NCBI RefSeq assembly: GCF_027922425.1
Contig: NZ_BSFQ01000047.1
Span: 1-54,835, forward strand
DNA from: Pseudonocardia halophobica
GTDB lineage: Bacteria; Actinomycetota; Actinomycetes; Mycobacteriales; Pseudonocardiaceae
Length of the DNA: 54,835 nucleotides
Direction: 5' to 3'
This document shows positions 7,615 through 15,458 of the stretch, piece by piece. Position 1 is the stretch's first letter. Each line of letters opens with the position of its first letter. Below the pieces are notes generated by a model. It was given only the letters and a program-made list of their open reading frames with translations, searched no databases and had not been told where the DNA came from. Both the position numbers and the translations under genes were made by a program.

Positions 7615-7690
7615 CGTCGCTTCGTGGTGGGAGCGGCGCGTCAGTTCGGGAAACGAGCGGGCCCCGGCCGGATCGGCCGGGGCCCACTCG
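7615..7690 (+). ncRNA. Candidate IdeR-controlled small RNA, copy 2
   Basis: Predicted transcript beginning 7 nt after the -10 and ending at the hairpin 7659-7685. Nucleotides 7615-7652 are identical to 6476-6513 of copy 1, while the flanking 6 nt between -10 and start and the terminator differ. Conservation of exactly the promoter, operator and 5' block argues for selection on the RNA, not recent duplication. The next plus-strand DNA is antisense to the GH16 gene, so no coding mRNA is expected. Confidence 0.6.
7659..7685 (+). terminator. Terminator hairpin of sRNA copy 2
   Basis: A perfect 12-bp stem: GGGCCCCGGCCG (7659-7670), loop GAT, CGGCCGGGGCCC (7674-7685). No T-tract, as is usual in actinobacteria. 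It lies between the convergent sRNA and GH16 gene and may serve both. Confidence 0.8.
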
Positions 7691-7726
7691 CGTCCGGGGT
7701 CTACTCGCGTCCGGGGTCCCGGGATT

Positions 7727-8662
7727 TCACAGGTCGTACTGGCGGACCCAGTCGACCTCCATCCGGGACTCGCGGACGTCGCCGCCGTGCGGGAACCAGT
7801 CCAGCTGGATCGTCAGGTGCATCGGGCCCGGCGGCAGCGTGCCGGTGTCCTCGGTGCGCCACCACTCCTCGCCGTCGACGAAGGCCGCGATGTGGTCCGG
7901 CGTCCACTCCACCGCCCAGTTGTGCCACTGCGTGGCGTCGATCTCCACGCTGCCGTGCAGCTGGGAGTTGTCGGAGCCGTAGTGCAGGAACATGTCGGTG
8001 TTCTGCCGGTCGGGATCGGACATCTCCATGAAGTCCACCTCGCCGCCCGACGGCCAGTCCTCGGCGTCGGGCCACAGGAGGAGCAGGGCGTGGTAGCTGG
8101 GGTCGCTCTCCGGGGCCCGGACGCGGCCCTCCCAACGGCCGTACTTCTGGCCGGGGTTCCAGGCCATGCCGCCGGTGGTGCCGTCCGGTGAGCCGGTGAC
8201 GATCAGGACGCCGCCCTGCGTCGAGAAGGCGTCGGGGGAGCGGCGGCCGTTGCCGCCGTGGCCCTCGCCGTCGTAGAGGCCCCAGCCGTCGAGGCCGCCG
8301 GTGAAGTCGTCCTCGCGGTTCGGGGTGCCCCAGCCGAGGGTCGTGGCGGCGGTGCGGCCTTCGGCGGTGCGGGTCGGTCCGCCCGTCCGCGTGGTTCGGC
8401 GGGTGAGATCGCCCGTGCTCCCGGCTCGGCGGGTGAGGTCGCGGGTCTCCCGCTCGGTCCGCAGGGAGGTGGCCGGGCGGCGGGGCGGGGCCGGGATGCG
8501 CCGGACCCGCTCGCCCCCGCTGTCCGCGCGTTCGGCGGCGGTCCGGACCACCGGGACGTCGGCCGGCGAGGCGGTCGCGCCCGGCCCGACGAACCCGAGC
8601 AGCGCGGCCACACCGGTGGCGAGCAGGCGGGCGAGGTGTGCGGTCAGGTCGGTGGGTGGCAC
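7727..8662 (-). CDS. Secreted GH16 family glycoside hydrolase
   Basis: A 311-residue protein with an N-terminal hydrophobic segment (about residues 8-32) consistent with a signal peptide. A low-complexity Arg/Thr linker (about 60-105, with repeated DLTRR) is followed by a GH16 jelly-roll domain. The catalytic signature is EVDFME at about 208-213, giving E208 as nucleophile and E213 as acid/base, with D210 assisting. Conserved aromatic stretches such as WPDAEDWPSGGEVDFMEM and LDWFPHGG support a laminarinase/agarase-like beta-glucan or galactan hydrolase; exact substrate unknown. The start is GTG 8662. It is 32 bp downstream of the peptidase-like gene and may be the last gene of that operon. 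Confidence 0.88.
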   Translation of the reverse strand: MPPTDLTAHLARLLATGVAALLGFVGPGATASPADVPVVRTAAERADSGGERVRRIPAPPRRPATSLRTERETRDLTRRAGSTGDLTRRTTRTGGPTRTAEGRTAATTLGWGTPNREDDFTGGLDGWGLYDGEGHGGNGRRSPDAFSTQGGVLIVTGSPDGTTGGMAWNPGQKYGRWEGRVRAPESDPSYHALLLLWPDAEDWPSGGEVDFMEMSDPDRQNTDMFLHYGSDNSQLHGSVEIDATQWHNWAVEWTPDHIAAFVDGEEWWRTEDTGTLPPGPMHLTIQLDWFPHGGDVRESRMEVDWVRQYDL

Positions 8663-8694
8663 GGCGTCACTCGTCCTCGAGATTCACGGGGCGC

Positions 8695-9540
8695 TCACTG
8701 GGCGAAGCTGACGTGGACGTGGTCGAAGTGGCCGCCGGTGACGTCGCTCGTGTCGTAGACGCTGCTGGTGTACGGCCGGCCCCAGCCGCCGTCGTCGGAG
8801 ACCGAGGGGTCCCAGTAGCGGCCCTGCCAGATCAGGTAGGCGACGGCGAGCGGTCCGGCGTGCTCGCGCAGGTAGTTCGCGAGCGCCCAGCCCGCGGCGA
8901 GGGCGTCGGCGTCGGGGAAGGCGCCGGCGGTGCCGGGGAAGAAGTCGCAGGCCCGGCCCTGCGGGTGGTCGCTGCGCGGGTTCCAGGCGTGGGCGTCCCA
9001 GCAGCCGGCCGAGCGGATCACAGGGCCGCCGAGCGGCCCGAACGCCGCGGCCACCGCCGCGACGCCGTGGCGGGTCGCGCCCGTGACGCAGCCGTCGCCG
9101 CCGGTCGGGTCGGGTGGGGTGCACGCCGTCGTGCCGCCGGTCCAGGCGCCGGGCTGTGCGGTCGGTACGGCCCGCTCGCGGGCGCCGGACACGGCGTTGC
9201 GCAGGGCGTCCGGGCAGGCGGCCGCGCAGCTCCCGGCCGGTGCGGGGTGCCGGAGCAGCGTCGCGACGCCGGTGCGCAGGGCCGAGCAGGTGCGCCGCAG
9301 CTCGGTGACCGGGGCGGGCTCGTCCGCGGACCGGGCCGCCACCCGCCGGACGACGCCGGCGCGGGCCGGCGCGAGCTCGGGGCACTGCTCGGCGGTCATG
9401 CGCTCGAGGAGCGGCGCGCGGGTGGGGGCAGGGATCACGCGGACCTCACCCGGCTCGGCGGGCTCGGCCGCGGCGTCCCCCGGTGCGGCCGGCGCCGCGA
9501 CGGCCGCGGCGAGCGCCGCGGTGAGCAGGAGGCGGAGCAC
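8695..9540 (-). CDS. Secreted peptidase-like protein with ARB_07466/M15-like C-terminal domain
   Basis: A 281-residue protein with a clear signal peptide (LRLLLTAALAAAVAAPAAPG). A helical, Cys-containing middle segment (about 40-150) has no recognised domain. The C-terminal 120 residues contain AWNPRSDHPQGRACDFFPG and end with HFDHVHVSF. The H-x6-D and HxH pattern is that of the D-Ala-D-Ala carboxypeptidase-like (M15-related, ARB_07466-like) zinc-binding fold found in actinobacterial cell-wall proteins, often in type IV secretion or conjugation loci. It starts 4 bp after the MinD-like gene stop, so the two are probably co-translated. A role in cell-wall cleavage is inferred. Confidence 0.75.
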   Translation of the reverse strand: MLRLLLTAALAAAVAAPAAPGDAAAEPAEPGEVRVIPAPTRAPLLERMTAEQCPELAPARAGVVRRVAARSADEPAPVTELRRTCSALRTGVATLLRHPAPAGSCAAACPDALRNAVSGARERAVPTAQPGAWTGGTTACTPPDPTGGDGCVTGATRHGVAAVAAAFGPLGGPVIRSAGCWDAHAWNPRSDHPQGRACDFFPGTAGAFPDADALAAGWALANYLREHAGPLAVAYLIWQGRYWDPSVSDDGGWGRPYTSSVYDTSDVTGGHFDHVHVSFAQ

Positions 9541-9544
9541 GGGA

Positions 9545-10555
9545 TCACGCCCGCCCGCCGACGTCGAGCGGGTCGCCGACGTCGAGGATCCGGATCCCGC
9601 GGACGGGGCGGAGGTCGGGGTGGGTGAGGGTTGGCCCCGGTGTCGGGTGGGTGGTCGTGATCGGCGCCGGCGGGGCGGGGGGCGTCGTCGGCGACGGTGT
9701 CGTCGGGTGGTGCGGAGCGGGATCGAGCACGTTGGCCGGGGCGGACGACTCGCTCATGGGGACGTGCGGGGTGGGATCGAAGCCGCTGGCCCGGGCGGGT
9801 GTGGTGGTGCTCGAAACGTCGGTGGGGGCGGCGTTCAGGGCTGCGACCGGCTCCCGCTGAGGGCGGGGGACGGCGACCGAGGTGAGGGGGCCGTCGGCGC
9901 CGACCGGGACGAAGGCGCGGTACGAGGTGAAGCCGGCCTCGGGAGTGTGCCGCGGCTCCGGCGGCGGTGAGGTCGTGACCGGCATCGGCTCATTCCGGAG
10001 GATGGTCGCAGTCGGCGGTGTCGTGATCGGCGGTGCTGTAGGCGTCGGCTCCCGCCGGGGTGCGGCGGCGGGCGGGGTGGTGGGCGGTCGAGGCGTCGGG
10101 GCGGGGCGGCCGAGGCGGCCCGAGTCCGCGACGGCACGCGCCAGCCGCGTGACGGCGTCGAGGTAGGGCCGCAGCGCCCGCGGGAGCCGGTCACGCGGCG
10201 TCCCGAGCAGGCCCGCCGCCTCGCGGTACGGGTCGACGATCCCGCGCCAGCGCCCGACGTGCGGCACCAGCACCACCGCTGCCCAGCCCGGGCCGAGCTC
10301 GTCGAGCCGCTCGGGGTGCCGCCGTTCGGCGCCGTCGACGGTCACGGCGAGCACCGGCGGCACCGCCGTCGGGTCGAAGAGATCCGCGATCCGTGCCGCG
10401 CGGTCCAGCGACTCGGCGCTGCTGCGGCAGACCACGATGTCGGCCTCGATGCCCGCGCCGGTTCCGCCGTCCTGTCCGTGCAGGGCGAGGGCGAGCGTGG
10501 TGGTGCCGACGCCGCCGGACACGCCGGCGACGGACGGTGGGCGGAAGCCGGTCAT
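9545..10555 (-). CDS. MinD/ParA-like P-loop protein with long proline-rich tail
   Basis: A 336-residue protein starting at ATG 10555, whose start overlaps the stop of the upstream gene. The N-terminal half (about 1-150) resembles a ParA/MinD/TadZ-like P-loop domain: VAGVSGGVGTTTLALAL is a deviant Walker A lacking the usual Lys before Thr, and the strand WAAVVLVPHVGRW follows. Residues about 160-320 are a low-complexity Pro/Thr/Ala linker, ending in a conserved-looking GIRILDVGDPLDVGG. The absence of the Walker lysine makes ATP hydrolysis doubtful. I cannot name the family; the context with a secreted peptidase suggests a membrane-associated secretion or envelope process. Confidence 0.6.
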   Translation of the reverse strand: MTGFRPPSVAGVSGGVGTTTLALALHGQDGGTGAGIEADIVVCRSSAESLDRAARIADLFDPTAVPPVLAVTVDGAERRHPERLDELGPGWAAVVLVPHVGRWRGIVDPYREAAGLLGTPRDRLPRALRPYLDAVTRLARAVADSGRLGRPAPTPRPPTTPPAAAPRREPTPTAPPITTPPTATILRNEPMPVTTSPPPEPRHTPEAGFTSYRAFVPVGADGPLTSVAVPRPQREPVAALNAAPTDVSSTTTPARASGFDPTPHVPMSESSAPANVLDPAPHHPTTPSPTTPPAPPAPITTTHPTPGPTLTHPDLRPVRGIRILDVGDPLDVGGRA

Positions 10556-11484
10556 CGGATCTCCAGGGGAGCGTCGTCGTCGAGGTCGGTGTCGAGGCCG
10601 GCGGAGTCGGCGGGGACGGTCACGGACCGGTCGGCAGGCTCGTCGAGCTCCTCCTCGGCGTCGACGACGAGCCGGTCGGCCTCCACCCGCACGGCCACGC
10701 CGATCCGCACCCACCGGCCGGGCAGGCCGCGCCAGCCGCGCGCGGCCGGAGCGGGTGCGGCGGCGGGGACGGCGGGCCCGTCGTCGAGGTCGTCCGCGGG
10801 ACCCGGCCGCCCGCCCGGCACCCGGCGGTACGGGGTGACGCGCACCCGGACGTCGACGAGCACGCGGCCCTCGCCGTCGGGCCGGACGAGCCCGGGCAGG
10901 GCGAAGTCGGCGCGCTGCCGCCCGTGCCCGGACCAGCCGAGGTGCACCGGTCTGCGGTCGGCCAGGTAGTCGCCGAGCACGCGGGCACGGCGGTCGGGGT
11001 CGTCCTCGTCCCAGGAGAGGTAGTCGGCGGCGAAGGCGGCGGCGAGCGCCGCCGCCTCCGCCGGGTGGGGAACGGGATCGGTGGGCGCGCTGACAGTGCA
11101 TCCGGGCGCGGACCCGACGGGAGAGGGAAGTGGGTCCGGTGGTGCGGCCGGGTAGGCGGTCCCGGTGGGATCGCCCCACTGACGGATCCGCTCGTCGCGG
11201 AACGGGTCGGGCGTCGGCTGCCGGTCCGCCTGGGCGACGGACCACGCCGCAGCGACGGCGGCCGAGCCGGAGTCGGGCCAGGCCCGGTGCCCGTCCGGTT
11301 CGGGGGCGGCCGTGATCGGCGGGAAGCCGTGCGGGTCGGTCGGGGGATCGTCGGGCTCCCGATCCCGTGGCGGACCGAGCAGGTCCTCCGCGCGCCGGGA
11401 GAGCCGGGCGTGGCTCGTCGCGCTCCCGGGGACGATCTCCCGCGGCACCCCGGCCGGGCGGCCGAACATCCGGAAGGCGGCCAC
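10552..11484 (-). CDS. Hypothetical protein, conserved C-terminal beta-rich domain
   Basis: A 310-residue soluble protein with no signal peptide or membrane helix. The first 140 residues are Pro/Asp-rich and probably disordered. The second half has a regular domain: DYLSWDEDDPDRRARVLGDY, then strands RVLVDVRVRVTPYRR and WVRIGVAVRVEADRLVVD, alternating hydrophobic beta strands reminiscent of NTF2-like assembly domains of conjugation proteins (TcpC/VirB8-like), though without their membrane anchor. Start GTG 11484 has a good GGGAGG ribosome binding site. The stop overlaps the next start by 4 bp. The 22-bp repeat array lies just upstream and may contain its promoter. Confidence 0.55.
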   Translation of the reverse strand: MAAFRMFGRPAGVPREIVPGSATSHARLSRRAEDLLGPPRDREPDDPPTDPHGFPPITAAPEPDGHRAWPDSGSAAVAAAWSVAQADRQPTPDPFRDERIRQWGDPTGTAYPAAPPDPLPSPVGSAPGCTVSAPTDPVPHPAEAAALAAAFAADYLSWDEDDPDRRARVLGDYLADRRPVHLGWSGHGRQRADFALPGLVRPDGEGRVLVDVRVRVTPYRRVPGGRPGPADDLDDGPAVPAAAPAPAARGWRGLPGRWVRIGVAVRVEADRLVVDAEEELDEPADRSVTVPADSAGLDTDLDDDAPLEIR

Positions 11485-12034
11485 GTCACCGCCTCCCGGA
11501 CATGCGGAACTGGGACATCGCTCCCTCTCGTGGGCACGCGCTCCCGCCCGCGGAGGGCCGCGGGTGCAGCGAGCGGAGGACCGGTGGCGCCGGATCCCGG
11601 CGGCCGGTGGGACGAGAGGAACCCTAGGAACGCGGGCGCCGCGGCGAGGCGGAACGGATCAGGAGTTCACGATCGGGAACGACCACCCCTGACCGGATCG
11701 GCTGGAGCTCCCGACTCGCGGTGCCGGAACTCCCGACTCGCGGTGCCGGAACTCCCGACTCGCGGTGCCGGAACTCCCGACTCGCGGTGTCAGAGCTCCC
11801 GACTCGCGGGTGCTCACAGCGCGACTCGCGGGAGGGCAGGGGCGACTCGCAGGTGCTCACACCCCGACTCGCGGGCATGGTGCGCGAGTCGAGGTGTCGC
11901 TCCCGCGAGTCGGGCTGTGCAGCACCGCGAGTCGGGAGATCCGGGCCCGCGAGTCGGGAGATCCGGGCCCGCGAGTCGCGAGATCCGGGCTCGTGAGTCG
12001 GGGTGTCGCCTCCGGCGAGTCGCGGTCGGCGCGG
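11485..12034. other. Intergenic region holding a phased repeat array
   Basis: A 550-bp gap between the end of the GCS2 gene and the start of the unknown operon, both on the minus strand. The part nearest the operon (11485-11700) should hold its promoter, although I see no clear -35/-10 pair. The remainder (11705-12022) is the repeat array described separately. No coding frame is credible. Confidence 0.7.
11705..12022. repeat. Fifteen-copy 22-bp phased repeat array with orientation switch
   Basis: The core GACTCGC occurs eight times on the plus strand (cores at 11713, 11735, 11757, 11779, 11801, 11823, 11843, 11866) and then seven times as GCGAGTC (11884, 11905, 11927, 11949, 11971, 11993 with one change, 12015). 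Nearly every step is 22 bp, close to two helical turns. The unit is about GGAWCTCCCGACTCGCGG plus 4 variable bases in both halves, so the region is one large imperfect inverted repeat centred near 11875. Confidence 0.9.
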
Positions 12035-13543
12035 TCAGGCGGGGAGGGCCCAGGTGTGGACGGGCTCGTTGGCCTCCGAGGCCTCGAGGTAGCGCTCCAG
12101 CATCCCGGTCAGCGCACCCTGCCGGCTGCTGCCGCGGGCCTCCAGGGCGGCGACCGTGTCGAGCTGCCAGGTGGCGCCGGTCCGGCCCGTCACGCACCGC
12201 CGCTCGATGACCGTCAGGTACCGGTCGCGCACCGCCGCGCTGACCCCCCACCGGGCCAGCCCCTCGTGGGCGAGGGGGAGGAGCTTGCGGAGGGCGAGCT
12301 CGTCGGGCTTGATCCACCCGGTCCCCGGCCAGTAGAGCGGCGCCTCCATGCCGTGCCGCGCGGCCGTGGTGAAGTTCTCCTCGGCCGCCTCGAACGACAT
12401 CGACTGCCACAGCGGCTGGTCGGACTCCACGAGCACCCGCAGCAGCCCGTAGAAGAACAGCGCGTTGGCCACCATGTCGACGGCGGTCGGCCCGGCCGGC
12501 AGCACGCGGTTCTCCAGCCGGATGTGCGGCTGGCCGTCGGCGACGTCGTAGACCGGCCGGTTCCACCGCCAGACCGTGCCGTTGTGGAGCTTGAGCTCGT
12601 CGAGGTCCGGCACGCCGCCGTTGCGCAGCGTGGTCATCGGGTCGGAGTCGCCCGGGAACGGGACGATGCCCGGGAAGTACCGCGCGTTCTCCGCGAACAG
12701 GTCGAGCACCGACGAGATCCAGCGCTCGCCGAACCACACCCGGGGCCGGACGCCCTGGTTGCGCAGCTCGACCGTCCGGACGTCGCAGGCCTGCGTGAAC
12801 AGCGGGATCCGCGTCTCGGCCCACAGTCGCGAGCCCAGCAGGAACGGCGAGTTCGCGCCCAGCCCGAGCTGGACGCCCGCGAGGCACTGCGCCGCGTTCC
12901 AGTACGCCGGGAACGAGCTCGGCGAGACCTGCAGGTGCAGCTGCATCGACGTGCAGGCCGCCTCCGGGACGATCGTCTCGAAGTCCTCGGTGAACCGCTC
13001 CGGCGCGACGGCGTGCAGCCCGCCCGGGTCGCCGCCCGAGATGTCGACGTGGATCGGCTCGCCCCGCGCCGCCAGCATCTGGTCGTTGAGGACGGCGTAG
13101 CGGTCGTCGGCCGAGATCGACTCGGCGACGAGGTGCCGGCGCTCCAGCGTCGGCAGGATCCCGATCATCGCCAGCTGGGACCTGCAGTCCCGCGCCTTGG
13201 CCCGGGCGACGGCGAGCTCGTCGAGCAGCTCGTGCTCGAGGTGCCGCCACTGGTCGCCGGGAAGGGGGCGGGGCGGGAGGTTCAGCTCGATGTTCCAGCG
13301 GCCCAGCTCCGTCTGGAACTCGGTGCCGCCGATGGCCTCGAGGACGTCCCTGCCGGTCATGGACGGGCTCAGTGAGCCGTCGACCAGGTTCAGCTCGACC
13401 TCGATACCGGTCATCGGGTCGTCCTCGGCGAACGGGTGCTCCCGCAGCATCGTCGTCAACGCCTCGAGGCAACGCTGCACCTTGGCTCGATACCGCTGGC
13501 GTTCCCGCCGACTGAACCGGGTCCGGTCGACGTCCTGGCCCAT
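12035..13543 (-). CDS. Glutamate-cysteine ligase family (GCS2) protein
   Basis: A 502-residue member of the carboxylate-amine/glutamate-cysteine ligase GCS2 family. Visible family features include MTGIEVELNLVDG (the Glu-rich nucleotide/metal site near residue 45), TELGRWNIELNLPPRPL, and a glutamine synthetase-like fold pattern through NQGVRPRVWFGERW and LENRVLPAGPTAVDMVANA. These enzymes join the gamma-carboxyl of glutamate to an amine, as in gamma-glutamylcysteine formation, but actinobacterial homologues of this length are not all characterised and the acceptor is uncertain. ATG 13543 has a GGGAG site upstream. Open frame extends upstream to 14467, but that part is antisense to the methyltransferase gene. 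Confidence 0.85.
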   Translation of the reverse strand: MGQDVDRTRFSRRERQRYRAKVQRCLEALTTMLREHPFAEDDPMTGIEVELNLVDGSLSPSMTGRDVLEAIGGTEFQTELGRWNIELNLPPRPLPGDQWRHLEHELLDELAVARAKARDCRSQLAMIGILPTLERRHLVAESISADDRYAVLNDQMLAARGEPIHVDISGGDPGGLHAVAPERFTEDFETIVPEAACTSMQLHLQVSPSSFPAYWNAAQCLAGVQLGLGANSPFLLGSRLWAETRIPLFTQACDVRTVELRNQGVRPRVWFGERWISSVLDLFAENARYFPGIVPFPGDSDPMTTLRNGGVPDLDELKLHNGTVWRWNRPVYDVADGQPHIRLENRVLPAGPTAVDMVANALFFYGLLRVLVESDQPLWQSMSFEAAEENFTTAARHGMEAPLYWPGTGWIKPDELALRKLLPLAHEGLARWGVSAAVRDRYLTVIERRCVTGRTGATWQLDTVAALEARGSSRQGALTGMLERYLEASEANEPVHTWALPA

Positions 13544-13678
13544 GCTCTCCCGATGCCTCCTAGCTGCCGGTCCGCCCGCGGCGGCTCTCCACCGTGTCAC
13601 ATCACCGGAAGCGGCGGTACCGGCTGACCGGGCGACCTCGTGCGACGAACGGCAGGCCACCTGGGATGATCGGTCGCC

Positions 13679-14491
13679 GTGGCCATCATCACCGCGATCG
13701 GCGACCCCACCGACCCCCGGCTCGACGACTACCGCGACCTGACCACCGCCGACCGCCGCCCCGACCGCCCCGGCGGCCGCGGGCTCGTGATCGCCGAGGG
13801 CGTGGTCGTCGTCCGACGTCTGATCGAGTCCCCCTATCCCGTCCGCTCCCTGCTCGGGGTACCCCGTCGGATCGAGGAGCTCACCGCCGATCTCGCACAT
13901 CTCGACGTCCCCGCCTACGCCGCGGACGCCGACACCATGGCCACCACCGTCGGCTTCCACCTGAACCGCGGGGTGCTCGCCGTCGCCGACCGCGCCGCGC
14001 CGGTCGACGCCCACGAGCTGGCCCGGACGGCCCGCGTCCTGGCCGTGTGCGAGGGCGTCAACGACCACGAGAACCTCGGCTCGCTGTTCCGCAACGCCGC
14101 CGCCCTCGGCGTCGACGGAATCCTGCTCGGCCCGCGCTGCGCCGACCCGCTCTACCGCCGCTCGGTGCGGGTGTCGATGGGCCACGTGCTGCGGGTGCCG
14201 TTCGCGCCCCTGCCCGGTCCGTGGCCGGAGTCTCTGGACCTGCTGCGCGAGGCCGGTATGCGGGTCGCAGCCCTGACGCCGGCGCCCGACGCCCTGCCCA
14301 TCTCGGCGGCCGGTCTGGCGGGGGAGCGGGTGGCGTTGCTGCTGGGCGCCGAGGGACCCGGCCTGACGCCGGAGGCCCTGGCCGCGGCCGACGTCCGGGT
14401 GCGGATCCCGATGGCCACGGGCGTCGACTCTCTCAATGTCGCAACGGCTGCCGCGGTGGCCTTCCATGCGGTGGGGGCGTCCGTAGGCTGA
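13679..14491 (+). CDS. TrmH/SpoU family RNA 2'-O-methyltransferase
   Basis: A 270-residue SPOUT methyltransferase. The three SpoU motifs are visible in order: motif 1 NDHENLGSLFRNAAALGVDG (near residue 125, with the catalytic Asn/Arg), motif 2 LLLGAEGPGLT (near 220), motif 3 IPMATGVDSLNVATAAAV (near 243). These form the trefoil-knot SAM site. An N-terminal substrate-binding segment precedes the domain. The target is likely rRNA or tRNA ribose; the specific site is not inferable. GTG 13679 gives a short or absent leader. The gene is 5 bp from the DUF2537 gene, a pairing I recall as conserved in mycobacteria. Confidence 0.9.
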   Translation: MAIITAIGDPTDPRLDDYRDLTTADRRPDRPGGRGLVIAEGVVVVRRLIESPYPVRSLLGVPRRIEELTADLAHLDVPAYAADADTMATTVGFHLNRGVLAVADRAAPVDAHELARTARVLAVCEGVNDHENLGSLFRNAAALGVDGILLGPRCADPLYRRSVRVSMGHVLRVPFAPLPGPWPESLDLLREAGMRVAALTPAPDALPISAAGLAGERVALLLGAEGPGLTPEALAAADVRVRIPMATGVDSLNVATAAAVAFHAVGASVG

Positions 14492-14496
14492 GAAGT

Positions 14497-15057
14497 GTGC
14501 ACCTCGCTGCGGGGGGTCAGGTGGTGCTCGGTGAGAAGCGGCCGGGCGATGCCGTGCTGCCTCCGGACCTCACCGCCGACCTCCGCCAGTGGGGCGCGGT
14601 CGCGGCGAGCATCCGCGGGATCGAGGTGCGGCCCGAGCAGCAGGACATCGTCAGCCGGCGCGGGCGGCAGCTCGCCGGACGGGTGTCCGACGTCCTGGGT
14701 CGACCGGTCGAGTACGTCGACCCGCTGACCGGGGGCGTCGACCTGGTGCACGGCCGCACCACCGAACCGATCCCCCTGGTGCCGCCGCACCCCGAGGAAC
14801 CGACGCCGTGGGCGACCGGGCTCGTGGTCGCGGCGTTCTTCGCGGTGCTCGCGGCGATCGGCGACATCACGCTCAGCCGGGCCTTCGGCGAGGCGTTCGG
14901 GCTGCTCTGGATCCCGGCGAACGTGCTGGTCGTCGGTGGTCTCGCACCCTCGCTCTGGCTGATCCGCCGGCTGCCCTTCTGGCGTTGGATCGGGCTCGGC
15001 ACCGCCGTGGGGCTCGGGGTGGCGTGGGTGGTGCTGCTGCTCGGCCAGTTCCTCTGA
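14497..15057 (+). CDS. DUF2537 family membrane protein
   Basis: A 186-residue protein. The N-terminal cytosolic half has the DUF2537 signature VSRRGRQLAGRVSDVLGRPV followed by EYVDPLTG, and the C-terminal half has three predicted transmembrane helices (about 110-132, 142-160, 165-185). GTG 14497 starts 5 bp after the methyltransferase stop, so the two genes are probably an operon. Function unknown. Confidence 0.78.
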   Translation: MHLAAGGQVVLGEKRPGDAVLPPDLTADLRQWGAVAASIRGIEVRPEQQDIVSRRGRQLAGRVSDVLGRPVEYVDPLTGGVDLVHGRTTEPIPLVPPHPEEPTPWATGLVVAAFFAVLAAIGDITLSRAFGEAFGLLWIPANVLVVGGLAPSLWLIRRLPFWRWIGLGTAVGLGVAWVVLLLGQFL

Positions 15058-15458
15058 GTCGGAGCGATCGACGTCGGGGGCCCGCCGGGTGCGGCTCGCG
15101 GGCTCGCCGGCCTCGCGGCGGCGGTTCGCGGGTGGCGCGGCCGGGCAGGGCGGTTCGCACATCCGCTCGCGGCGTGGCACACCACTTGTGGGGCGCTCGC
15201 ACACCTGCGGATGGTGTCGTACAGGTCGTCGACCGGGTGTGCGGCGCATGACCGGGTGTGCCGGCCGGCAGCGGATGCTGCAGAAGACGGCCGCCGCTGG
15301 GCGGGGCACCTCAGCTCGGAGGTTGACGCTGCGACAGTTCGCCTCGGCGATCTTCCGGCACACCAGAAGCGGCGTCCCGCACCCGGTCGACGACCTGTGC
15401 GGCGCCCTCCGCGGGTGCGCGAGGGCGCCTCAGCGGGTGTGCCGCCGGCAGAGCGAAC
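15058..15458. other. Intergenic region with short inverted and direct repeats
   Basis: About 400 bp between the convergent DUF2537 and sepH genes; no frame looks coding. It contains a 19-bp perfect inverted repeat (15221-15239 and 15380-15398) and a direct repeat of about 17 bp, GGGTGTGCCGnCCGGCAG, at 15254-15271 and 15434-15450 (the second lacks one base). The structure resembles a small decayed mobile or MITE-like unit, or a long bidirectional terminator region. Confidence 0.5.
15221..15398. repeat. 178-bp unit bounded by 19-bp perfect inverted repeats
   Basis: The left arm ACAGGTCGTCGACCGGGTG at 15221-15239 is the exact reverse complement of 15380-15398. Part of the arm (GGTCG-T-CGACC) is itself palindromic. 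The 140 bp between the arms has no coding signal. No target-site duplication is obvious. Confidence 0.6.

Noticed and set aside
7624..8031. Plus-strand frame starting inside sRNA copy 2 (MVGAARQFGK...)
   Set aside because: The same first ten residues occur in copy 1 only because the 38 nt are identical; after that the frames diverge completely, one passes through a strong terminator and antisense to GH16, and there is no ribosome binding site.
11687..12030. CRISPR array interpretation of the 22-bp repeats
   Set aside because: The unit is contiguous with no variable spacers, it inverts half-way, and no cas genes are present.
13544..14467. N-terminal extension of the GCS2 gene to 14467
   Set aside because: The extra 308 residues are antisense to the methyltransferase gene, and ATG 13543 has a good ribosome binding site and the expected family N-terminus.
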